Shown: positions 16,579 through 23,496 of the stretch, one piece after another | Numbering within the stretch: the first letter of the stretch is position 1 | Layout: the number at the start of each line of letters is the position of its first letter | Assembly (NCBI GenBank): GCA_964570895.1 | Contig: CAZMZD010000017.1 | Span: forward strand, 1-28,658 | DNA length: 28,658 nucleotides | Direction: 5' to 3' | Source: RGIG1918 sp964570895 | GTDB taxonomy: Bacteria > Cyanobacteriota > Vampirovibrionia > Gastranaerophilales > Gastranaerophilaceae | The notes under the pieces: model-generated | The model's input: the letters and a program-made list of their open reading frames with translations, nothing else | Database searches by the model: none | Told to the model about the DNA's origin: nothing | Translations under genes and position numbers: made by a program

Positions 16579-16745
16579 AGCATGATAAGATAACCTCATA
16601 AGGAAATGGGGTGAAAATCCCCAGCTGGGCCGCAGCCGTTAAAGCCGGAATACTTAAAACTTTTGTAAAATCGCGGATTTCCGATTTGCAAGCAATATAA
16701 AAGTTTTTAAGTATCCTTACATATACAATTCGTAAGGATTTTTTA
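16579..16745 (+). promoter_or_regulatory. Cobalamin (B12) riboswitch
   Basis: The conserved core is readable. AAGGAAATGGGGTGAAAATCC (16600-16620) matches the GGGAA..GGTGaAAaTCC segment, GCTGGGCCGCAGCCGT (16624-16639) matches GCnGnCCCGCnRCUGU, and AGCCGGAATACTT (16643-16655) is the B12 box. Downstream, a long stem pairs 16647-16664 with 16699-16716 (17 bp with two single-base bulges), with an inner AAATCG/CGATTT hairpin. Its 3' arm overlaps the terminator arm by ATCC (16713-16716), so the two structures exclude each other. By the usual logic, B12 binding holds the B12 box, frees the terminator arm and shuts the operon off. The peripheral helices are small or absent (compact variant). It controls the three genes from 16746. 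Confidence 0.88.
16713..16744 (+). terminator. Riboswitch-controlled terminator / ribosome-site sequestering hairpin
   Basis: ATCCTTAC (16713-16720) pairs with GTAAGGAT (16732-16739), followed by TTTTT to 16744. The AAGGA ribosome site of the first gene (16734-16738, 7 bp before the ATG at 16746) lies inside the 3' arm, so the hairpin can block translation as well as end transcription. Confidence 0.85.
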
Positions 16746-17432
16746 ATGTCATCAGTATCAAACCCATCAAATGTTAGAAACACGAACACTTGCCCACATG
16801 GCTTGCCCGCAGGCGCGTGCCCGATTTGCAACGGAAGCGCAGGCGGCAGAACAAAAAGAAACTCCGGCGAGTGGTCTTACGCTAAATGCGCCGCGGTTGG
16901 CTTAGAGATGAGAGCAGCAAAAGCAAGAATTGAAGCAAGAAAAGAGCTTCTAGAAGAGCAATTTAGCGCCGCAATAAAAATGCAAAAAGCGATAATGAAT
17001 TTTGTAAATAAAGCGCAAAATATGCTGCTTTTAATTCATTCAAAATTACCGCCGGAGCTTCAAACAGTGTTCAATAAACTTGTTAGCGGAATTATAAACC
17101 CCGTTCTAAATTTGATTTCTAAAATCCCTCAAACGCTGGAAAAAATAGGGGAATTTATGAATGATATAAAGTTAAAGATTTTAGCTGTGGCTGAAAAATT
17201 AAATGCGATATTGGGCGAGATTAAAAACTTTATCGAAAAAAACATTACAGACAGGTTTAAAAAATTAACAAAGAAAATAATCAGATTTTTCATTTTGGAA
17301 AGCAGAGAAGAAAATTATCAAAACGATGAAGAAATTGAAATATTTAAGTCAAGAGAATTAAGGAAATTAAGCAGGGCGATTTTAAGATTACGCCTAAAGG
17401 ACAAGGAAGATGTTGAACACGACTGTAACTAG
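16746..17432 (+). CDS. B12-riboswitch-controlled unknown protein with N-terminal Cys/His motif
   Basis: 228 aa. Near the N-terminus is a compact metal-type motif CPHGLPAGACPIC (C16, H18, C25, C28: CxHx6CxxC), followed by a Gly/Arg-rich linker. From about residue 50 to 215 the chain is predicted long-helical, with an amphipathic, mildly hydrophobic stretch at about 85-150 (VNKAQNMLLLIHSKLPPELQ and ISKIPQTLEKIGEFM). The C-terminus is highly charged. The start is fixed by the riboswitch hairpin: the ATG lies 1 bp after its T-run. The next gene begins inside its last codons (23-bp overlap). It is not similar to BtuB, Cob/Cbi, MetE or any B12-dependent enzyme that I recognise. Confidence 0.85.
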   Translation: MSSVSNPSNVRNTNTCPHGLPAGACPICNGSAGGRTKRNSGEWSYAKCAAVGLEMRAAKARIEARKELLEEQFSAAIKMQKAIMNFVNKAQNMLLLIHSKLPPELQTVFNKLVSGIINPVLNLISKIPQTLEKIGEFMNDIKLKILAVAEKLNAILGEIKNFIEKNITDRFKKLTKKIIRFFILESREENYQNDEEIEIFKSRELRKLSRAILRLRLKDKEDVEHDCN

Positions 17433-18768
17433 AAAACAAGCGGCACAAACACAACGCGCCAACACCAAAAAACAAAATGACAAAGAAATAACAAAAACTT
17501 TGGAAGGTGTTTTGGTGAACAATCACATTAAAAACGAGGACACGAGGCAAATTACAATTGATGAAATTTGCGACAGCTTGCTTTTGACACAAGATAGCGA
17601 AAACATAAGTAAAACAGAAAAAAATGAGAAAGAAAGTTTTAACTATAAAAAAACTTTGGTTCCGCTTCTTGTTGGCGTGGGTGCAACTTTTGCAACCGCC
17701 GTTGGGCTAAGTTTTTTATTAAAGAAAAATTCGCAAACCATAGTTAAAAAATATTGCGAAGAGCTGCCCCCTATCGCGCACAACATGAACATCCCTGAAG
17801 AGCCGCACCTTACCGTATATGAGCTTATCAGAAACCCAAACCCAACAAATCTTATAGGCGCATGCGCTGTGTTTTTGTTTAGCGGACTCACAATTGCAGG
17901 GAAAAATTTTGTTGATGGCATAAAAGAAATTTGGATTAAAAAACAAGAAGCAGACATTGAAAGAGATTTACAAGAAAACCTGATTGAAGTTGAAGCAGAG
18001 GCGTTTTCAGGAAAATTAAATGTCGTAAATAATTATTTAAAAGATAGTGCAAACTATTTTAAAAAAATCTTTAACGAACAAACACCAAGCAAAAATGAAG
18101 CCGCAAAAGCCAATTTGATTTTTAAAGGGAAAAAAGAACGCAAAGAAGAACAGGCAGAAAAAAGCACGGACACTAAAAAAGGCAACAAAAAGCTTTTTGG
18201 CGCCATAGGGCTTGGGGCATTTGCTGTTGCATGTTGTGCGCTTGGCAAAATAACTTTTTCAAATTTAAGAAAAACATGTAATGAAATGGATGATTTTGCA
18301 AGAGAACAAGTGGCAGATAGTCTTAAAAAAGGGAAAAAAATATTTTCAGAAGCTTCAAGCGGGCTTTCAGGCGACGCCGGCTTAATTAGCTTTTATTCAT
18401 ACTTAAACGAGCCAAGAGGGCACCTCTACAATTGGATTTTGAACCCAAAAAACACTTTTTTGAAAAACATTTTCTTATCTTTTACTGCTGTTAGCGCCAC
18501 AGGATATATTTTTAAACAAGGAATGGACGCGATTAAGGCAGTTGCTATTGCAAAAGAAAATTCTAAAACAGAACTTAACTTAAAGAAAAGGCTTGTTGAA
18601 GTGGAAGTCGAAAACTTTAAAGCAAAGAAAACAAGCGCGGTTCAGCCACTTGTGAGTGAATTTAAAAGAAAAGCGGAAAATGACGAAAAAAGCGAAAAAG
18701 AGCTCAAAGAATTCGCAGAAAATGTATTATATGAAATTAAAAATGGACCACCGTACGTATATTCATAA
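17410..18768 (+). CDS. B12-riboswitch-controlled membrane protein with internal duplication
   Basis: 452 aa. The hydrophilic N-terminus (1-80) is followed by four hydrophobic helices at about 83-104, 147-165, 262-281 and 351-370. Two halves are alike. Residues ~164-202 (GKNFVDGIKEIW...LIEVEAEAFSGK) align with ~365-406 (GYIFKQGMDAIK...LVEVEVENFKAK), and the stretches before them (YELIRNPNPTN versus YNWILNPKNTF) also match, so the protein is two copies of a two-helix unit joined by a charged linker at 220-260. AAGGAAG precedes the ATG. The gene overlaps the one upstream by 23 bp and lies 9 bp before the one downstream. No transporter family recognised; function unknown. Confidence 0.85.
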   Translation: MLNTTVTRKQAAQTQRANTKKQNDKEITKTLEGVLVNNHIKNEDTRQITIDEICDSLLLTQDSENISKTEKNEKESFNYKKTLVPLLVGVGATFATAVGLSFLLKKNSQTIVKKYCEELPPIAHNMNIPEEPHLTVYELIRNPNPTNLIGACAVFLFSGLTIAGKNFVDGIKEIWIKKQEADIERDLQENLIEVEAEAFSGKLNVVNNYLKDSANYFKKIFNEQTPSKNEAAKANLIFKGKKERKEEQAEKSTDTKKGNKKLFGAIGLGAFAVACCALGKITFSNLRKTCNEMDDFAREQVADSLKKGKKIFSEASSGLSGDAGLISFYSYLNEPRGHLYNWILNPKNTFLKNIFLSFTAVSATGYIFKQGMDAIKAVAIAKENSKTELNLKKRLVEVEVENFKAKKTSAVQPLVSEFKRKAENDEKSEKELKEFAENVLYEIKNGPPYVYS

Positions 18769-18777
18769 GGAGAAAAT

Positions 18778-19293
18778 ATGACAAAAATTTGCCCAATTAT
18801 TCAATACCATGTGGGAAACCTCGGGGTTGGAGTTAAAATGCCAACAAAAGAAAAAAATTACTGCGAATTTGATGAAGCAAGAGTGGCGGGAATTATGGAA
18901 CAAGCAGACCACGCTTTGCCCGTGGTTCAGAATTTCTTGCAAAATGCAAACGACGAAAAGCAGATTTTAGAAGGGCTTTACGTGGTAGATAAAATGATTG
19001 ATAACAAAGTTGAAGGCGCTGAAAAATTATACCCGACCCTAGCGCGTTTTAATAATTCAGACTCGCCCAATGTGCAAACAATGTTGTCTGGAATTTACCG
19101 CAAAACAAAGCCTGTTGAAGCATTCGGCCCTCTTTGCAAAATGCTAATAAAACAAAGCGTAAACCCAAGCGCCACTTGCCCTTTTGACCCAACAGAAGAA
19201 ATTGGCGGGGCAATTTTTGAATATTTAAAATCAGGCGCCGCAATTTACGAATATTCAAAACAACAAAACCAATCCACAAACACTAATAACTAA
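18778..19293 (+). CDS. B12-riboswitch-controlled unknown soluble protein
   Basis: 171 aa, with no signal peptide or membrane helix. The centre (about residues 40-135) is a run of amphipathic helices separated by short turns, suggestive of an ARM/HEAT-like alpha-solenoid, though no repeat is clear enough to name. Cys are at residue 5 and at about 26, 117 and 129. An excellent AAGGAG ribosome site lies 6 bp upstream, and the gene is the last of the riboswitch operon, followed by a strong terminator. It could be an adaptor for the membrane protein encoded before it; that is inference from position only. Confidence 0.82.
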   Translation: MTKICPIIQYHVGNLGVGVKMPTKEKNYCEFDEARVAGIMEQADHALPVVQNFLQNANDEKQILEGLYVVDKMIDNKVEGAEKLYPTLARFNNSDSPNVQTMLSGIYRKTKPVEAFGPLCKMLIKQSVNPSATCPFDPTEEIGGAIFEYLKSGAAIYEYSKQQNQSTNTNN

Positions 19294-19297
19294 TTCA

Positions 19298-19337
19298 AAA
19301 AATAGCAGTGCCTCTAAACTTTGGCGCTGCTATTTTT
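19298..19337. terminator. Bidirectional Rho-independent terminator
   Basis: AAAAATAGCAGTGCC (19298-19312) pairs with GGCGCTGCTATTTTT (19323-19337), 15 bp with one G-T pair, and gives T-runs on both strands. It ends the riboswitch operon (+) and the hydrogenase/alcohol dehydrogenase operon (-). Confidence 0.93.
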
Positions 19338-19352
19338 ATATTCAGAAATTTA

Positions 19353-20546
19353 TTATAGAGATTCTCTATAAATTGCTTCAACTGCTTCTTTTGTCGCTTT
19401 TGTCGGTGCAATTGATAAAAGCCCATCAAGAGAAGGTGTGGTAAATGCAAGTTCTGTAAGCTTTTTAACATCTTCTTCCGTAAAGCCTTCGTCTTTCAAT
19501 TTGTTTGGAACATCAACCGATTTCAACCATTCGTATACGCCTTTAGCTGCTGCTTCAGCGCTTGTCATATCAGATACCATAGGTTCCAAAATATATGAGA
19601 GTGTTTCAGCTTTTGCACCATAAATGTTTCTAATTACCGCAGGGAGCAAAATCGCAAGCCCAAGCCCATGTGAAAAATCAGGCTTTAAGGCACTAAGCGG
19701 ATGTTCAAGCGCGTGAGTGTAGTGAAGCAAACCGTTGTCAAAGCAAACGCCTGCCATCATTGCAGCATAACAAAGGTAATATCTTGCTTCTCTATCTTTA
19801 GGGTTTGCAATTGCTTTTGGCAAATATTCAACCACAAGTTCAACAACTTGCCTTGCAAGGGTAACTGAATATGGCGAAGCAACAAGCGAAGTGGCAGCTT
19901 CGACTACATGGTTTATAGCGTCAATTGACACATATCGCGTTTGTTTTGGAGATAACCCAAGCATTAAATCAGGGTCATCAATTGCAAATTCAGGATAAAC
20001 GCAATCATAGGCAATTGCAGGCTTGTAATTTTTTTCTAAAATTGTCGCAACCGCAAATCTGTTTGTTTCGCTTCCCGTGCCGTGAGTTAAGTTAATTGCA
20101 ATAATAGGAGCGGCTGTTGTTGGCGTGAATTTGAATTCGTATAAGCTGCTTCCTGTTTCGGCAGGATATTTAAGTAAAATTGCAACTGATTTGCCGGCGT
20201 CTGTTGGGGAACCGCCGCCAATTGTGATAACAGCCTTTGCGCCAAAATCTTTAGCCATTTGAACTGCTTCATCAATCGCGGCTGTTGTTGGGTTTGGAGT
20301 AACTTTATCGTAATTTACATAGCCAATATTGTTTGCTTTTAAGGCTTTTTCAACAACATCCCAAGCGCCTGTTGATTTGTAAGCATTTCTGCCCGACATT
20401 ACAATAACTTTGTCAATTCCTCTTTCGGAATATAGTTTTGCAATGTCGTTTATTTTTTGAATTGCGCCACAGCCAAAATAAACTGTTGAGCGAGTTCTAA
20501 TTTCTTTAACTTCTTCTATGTTTAATTCTTTTTCCCAATTTAACAT
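19353..20546 (-). CDS. Iron-containing alcohol dehydrogenase
   Basis: 397 aa, the typical size of group III Fe-dependent alcohol dehydrogenases. The NAD(P)-binding motif GGGSPTDAGKS lies at about residue 108-118. Metal ligands are readable as D and H in SIDAINHVVEA, and as H in LLHYTHALEHPLSAL and FSHGLG. It reduces an aldehyde to an alcohol with NAD(P)H (or the reverse) in the cytoplasm. The start is the ATG at 20546, with AGGAGG 7 bp upstream; the in-frame TTG at 20564 would place that site inside the gene. It directly follows the group-B-like hydrogenase (18 bp), so it is probably the last gene of the redox operon. Substrate not known; it is distinct from AdhE at 26.2 kb. Confidence 0.93.
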   Translation of the reverse strand: MLNWEKELNIEEVKEIRTRSTVYFGCGAIQKINDIAKLYSERGIDKVIVMSGRNAYKSTGAWDVVEKALKANNIGYVNYDKVTPNPTTAAIDEAVQMAKDFGAKAVITIGGGSPTDAGKSVAILLKYPAETGSSLYEFKFTPTTAAPIIAINLTHGTGSETNRFAVATILEKNYKPAIAYDCVYPEFAIDDPDLMLGLSPKQTRYVSIDAINHVVEAATSLVASPYSVTLARQVVELVVEYLPKAIANPKDREARYYLCYAAMMAGVCFDNGLLHYTHALEHPLSALKPDFSHGLGLAILLPAVIRNIYGAKAETLSYILEPMVSDMTSAEAAAKGVYEWLKSVDVPNKLKDEGFTEEDVKKLTELAFTTPSLDGLLSIAPTKATKEAVEAIYRESL

Positions 20547-20564
20547 ACAATTTCCTCCTATCAA

Positions 20565-22022
20565 CTACTGTATTTTAGGAATTTCTTGACTATCATTTGC
20601 AAAAGCGTCAATTGCTTTTTTAGCGGTTCTTTGCGTGTTTAATGTGGCATTACCGCCGATACAGCCGCCTTCGCAGCACATAACTTCAATTAAATTGCAA
20701 CCGCCTTCGCATTTTCCTGTCGCTGCGTATTTTTTCAAAGTTTTAATACTATCTTTGTTCAAACCGTTAATTATGCAAGGCTTAATTGCTTCTTCGTCAG
20801 GTAATGATTTTTTAACAGATTCCGCAACACCGCCTGAATATCCAAAAATGCGGGCTTGTTTTGAAGCTTCAGTCACATATTTTGTTTCTTCAAGTTCCGT
20901 AATTTGAATTTTCATTGCAACGAACAAAGCGCCAAGTTCTTCGTAGTTCATAACAAAATCAACGTCTTTGTTGGCGTAACCTTCCGCACGTTTTGCAACA
21001 CAAGGGCTCACAAACACGATTTTTGCATCAGGATAATGTTTTCTTGCAATTTCAGCCGTGTAATACATTGGCGTTTTCGTGTCAGAAACAAAAGGCTTGA
21101 TTTCCGGCATGTGTTTTTTGATGAGCTGGTTATAGCCGGCGCAGCAAGAAGTTGTCATAAATTCTTGACCTTCTTCCATTCTTTCAAGAAATTCTTTTGC
21201 TTCATTTTGCGCCGTGATATCTGCCCCTTGAGCCACTTCGAAAACATCATCGAAGCCGGATTTTACAATCGCCGTTTTCAATTGATAAATTGTCCCCGGG
21301 AACTGCCCAACAATTGAAGGAGCAATAAGGGCAATAACTTTTTTATCTGATTTAATTGCTTTTAAAATATCAACGATTTGGCTTCTTTCATGAACCGCGC
21401 CAAAAGGACACGCCGCAGTGCATCTGCCGCAGTTTATGCATTTTTCGTAGTCAATGCTTGCAAAGCCTGTTTCGTCTTTTTTAATTGCGCCAACGGGGCA
21501 AGAATCTTCGCAAGGAACCGTAACTTTAACGATTGCATTATATGGACAAGCGTTAACGCACATTTTACACTTTTTGCATTTTGAATCATCAATAACTGAT
21601 TTTCCGTTAACAATTGAAATTGCACCGAATTTGCAAGAAGTGGTGCAAGGCCTAGCGACACAACCTTGGCAAAGGTCCGTAACATAAATTCTGTTTGTGG
21701 CACAACCTTTACAAGCGGCTTGAAGAACCGTTAAGTTTTTATCACTGATTTCTTCTCTCTCAAGCGCTTGATGAGCATAATCCGCAAGAGAAATTGTTTC
21801 ATCATCTTCTTCAATTGGAAAACCAAGACCGGCAATTGTTCTGTCTTTAATAATTGCTCTTTCTTTGTATACGCAACATCTGTATGGAACTTCCATGCCT
21901 TTTGGTCGCATATCGTAAGGTATTAACCTTGCTTGCTTTTCAAAATCGTTAGATAAAAATGCCTTAATAATTCTAATTAAAATTTCTTTTTTGATGTGTA
22001 TCGCTTGTCCTAAATTACTCAT
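20565..22022 (-). CDS. [FeFe] hydrogenase, group B-like, monomeric
   Basis: 485 aa. The N-terminal extension with YRCCVYKERAI (47-57) is typical of group B enzymes. It is followed by an unusual run of 16 cysteines: C104, C107, C118, C121, C126, C130, C149, C152, C155, C159, C171, C175, C195, C198, C201 and C205. This includes two CxxCxxCxxxCP ferredoxin motifs, so up to four [4Fe-4S] clusters. The H-cluster domain has L1 TSCCAGY (C293/C294), L2 SPCVAK (C341) and L3 MCCEGGCIGG (C450, C454). All four cluster-binding Cys and the proton-transfer Cys are present. It probably makes or oxidises H2 with ferredoxin. Its ATG overlaps the stop of the small ferredoxin gene (TAATG). HydE/F/G maturases are not in this window. 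Confidence 0.93.
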   Translation of the reverse strand: MSNLGQAIHIKKEILIRIIKAFLSNDFEKQARLIPYDMRPKGMEVPYRCCVYKERAIIKDRTIAGLGFPIEEDDETISLADYAHQALEREEISDKNLTVLQAACKGCATNRIYVTDLCQGCVARPCTTSCKFGAISIVNGKSVIDDSKCKKCKMCVNACPYNAIVKVTVPCEDSCPVGAIKKDETGFASIDYEKCINCGRCTAACPFGAVHERSQIVDILKAIKSDKKVIALIAPSIVGQFPGTIYQLKTAIVKSGFDDVFEVAQGADITAQNEAKEFLERMEEGQEFMTTSCCAGYNQLIKKHMPEIKPFVSDTKTPMYYTAEIARKHYPDAKIVFVSPCVAKRAEGYANKDVDFVMNYEELGALFVAMKIQITELEETKYVTEASKQARIFGYSGGVAESVKKSLPDEEAIKPCIINGLNKDSIKTLKKYAATGKCEGGCNLIEVMCCEGGCIGGNATLNTQRTAKKAIDAFANDSQEIPKIQ

Positions 22023-22282
22023 TACTTAATCCCTAATTTTTTGTCTATTACGTTTAAAACCTTTTCGACAGTTGCTTCATGCACAACTTCGTCATCAACT
22101 TTTACATAAGGAGCTTTTGAATATTCCCAATTTATTGAGCATAAACCAAGGCAATTGCTTCCAAGAACTTCAACTTTATCACCATATTTTCTTGGGATAA
22201 TATCATTTAATTCTTGCAAATTGCTTCCGCCCATAACAAAACAAGTTGTACCTAAACACACTTTAACCGAAATTTTTTCCAT
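22022..22282 (-). CDS. Thioredoxin-like [2Fe-2S] ferredoxin (NuoE/HydC-like), upstream of hydrogenase
   Basis: 86 aa. The four-Cys pattern C9-x4-C14 and C44-x3-C48 (CLGTTC, NCLGLC) is that of the thioredoxin-fold [2Fe-2S] ferredoxin and of the C-terminal part of NuoE/HydC. It likely passes electrons to or from the hydrogenase, whose ATG overlaps its TAA. I chose the ATG at 22282, because AAAGGAG lies 6-7 bp upstream; the frame open further upstream (to 22324) lacks a ribosome site. A 56-bp gap separates it from the phosphatase gene; a weak internal promoter there (TTGTGG...TATATG) is possible. Confidence 0.88.
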   Translation of the reverse strand: MEKISVKVCLGTTCFVMGGSNLQELNDIIPRKYGDKVEVLGSNCLGLCSINWEYSKAPYVKVDDEVVHEATVEKVLNVIDKKLGIK

Positions 22283-22338
22283 AACTAGCTCCTTTTCATA
22301 TAGCATATTCAAATATGTTACCACAATTTTAATAAGAT

Positions 22339-23496
22339 TTATATAAATTGTACATTAACTTTTTTTAAATATTTTTCTTCTAAAACTTTTGCCATTTGTT
22401 GTATTACATTTTTCCTTATTTTTATCTCGATTGGCAGGTTAGGGTCATAGTGCGCTTTGTTCATTTGTGCCCCAACAAGGAAATTAATTACATCAGAATC
22501 AAGCAGAAAATCCATTAAAGACTTTGCAGCGTCATCTTCCGCACGCCCAAGCTGCAAGTATTCCAGAGTTTTTGAAAGCGTCAAAATCCCTTCTGTCACA
22601 AGGTCAATCCCCTCCATTTTCGAAAGCCCCGGAAGCTTTCCTCTGTTTGTCGAAACATCAGTGGTAATTCCGATATTCATTTCTCTTGAGATAATGTTTG
22701 CCGTTGTTCCGCCGGATATTGCTTTTTTGCCTTTAAATTCCATGAAGGTTTTGGCATAATATGCGTCTTTTTCTCCATGGAACGGCGGGCCCGTGAAAAT
22801 CATTGATTCGCGAGGGTTTCTGCAATAAATCGAAACTATTGAGGTATCGTCTTTTAATTCTTTTCTTGGCGCAATGCATTTTATTTGACGAACCAAATAT
22901 TCGCTCAAATCTTTAGATGAAATTTCAGGTTCAAGCTCTAATTTCTTGAGAATAATTTTAATTAAGCCACTTCGCTCAAGCCCAAGAGGATATTCCCTTG
23001 TTCCCATTGCAACCTGCGTTGCACCATCTGAGCAAAAAATAATTCTATCGAATTTTTCAAGTTTAATGTTGTAAACTTTCATTTTGCGATTTTTAAAATC
23101 TTTTGATTGAATTGTTTGAAATTCAGGTTTTAAAACTTCACCATCTCTAATCCATATAAAATCAGGGTTTCCTTCTTCAACAATTTTTGCTTTCCCGTTT
23201 TCAAAGCAGTCTATTGCAGAAAAAGTCGAATAACTTATTCCGCGCACTTTACAGACAGGTAGCGAGTTCATAATAATTTCGCAAGATTTTTCAATGTCTG
23301 AATTATTTTCTAAAAATTTGAGGAGCATAGTGGATGTCATGCAAGCCAAAATATTTGCCTTAATGCCGCTGCCCAGCCCATCAGACAAAACCGCCACAAC
23401 CCTGTTCATATTAGGAAACCTGCCGGATGTGAAAAAATCACCGTAAGCGTTTTGATTATATTTCTTTTTTTGCGAACAAGCAATGTCAATGAACAT
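22339..23496 (-). CDS. SpoIIE/PP2C-family protein phosphatase, linked to sensory hydrogenase
   Basis: 385 aa from the ATG at 23496, which follows AGGAAATA; the longer frame to 23535 lies within the upstream gene. PP2C-type signatures: VAVLSDGLGSGIKAN (acidic metal ligand and DGxGSG, about residues 35-49), FCSDGATQ (about 171-178) and KDDTSIVSI (about 234-242). The first ~240 residues form the phosphatase. The C-terminal ~145 residues (ISGGTTANIISREMN onward) are an extra domain seen in hydrogenase-linked members, of unknown role. It probably dephosphorylates a Ser/Thr on a regulator, controlled by the hydrogenase encoded just before it (11-bp overlap). No anti-sigma or anti-anti-sigma gene is adjacent, so the target is unknown. 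Confidence 0.88.
   Translation of the reverse strand: MFIDIACSQKKKYNQNAYGDFFTSGRFPNMNRVVAVLSDGLGSGIKANILACMTSTMLLKFLENNSDIEKSCEIIMNSLPVCKVRGISYSTFSAIDCFENGKAKIVEEGNPDFIWIRDGEVLKPEFQTIQSKDFKNRKMKVYNIKLEKFDRIIFCSDGATQVAMGTREYPLGLERSGLIKIILKKLELEPEISSKDLSEYLVRQIKCIAPRKELKDDTSIVSIYCRNPRESMIFTGPPFHGEKDAYYAKTFMEFKGKKAISGGTTANIISREMNIGITTDVSTNRGKLPGLSKMEGIDLVTEGILTLSKTLEYLQLGRAEDDAAKSLMDFLLDSDVINFLVGAQMNKAHYDPNLPIEIKIRKNVIQQMAKVLEEKYLKKVNVQFI

Noticed and set aside
20904..21317. Open frame of 137 codons on the + strand within the group-B-like hydrogenase gene
   Set aside because: It is antisense to a clear enzyme gene, and its His/Phe/Arg-rich composition is that of a reverse-strand shadow.
22283..22338. 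Possible internal promoter and palindrome CATATTCAAATATG (22304-22317)
   Set aside because: The palindrome is short and purely AT-driven, and the -35/-10 match is poor. I mention it under the ferredoxin gene but do not call a site.
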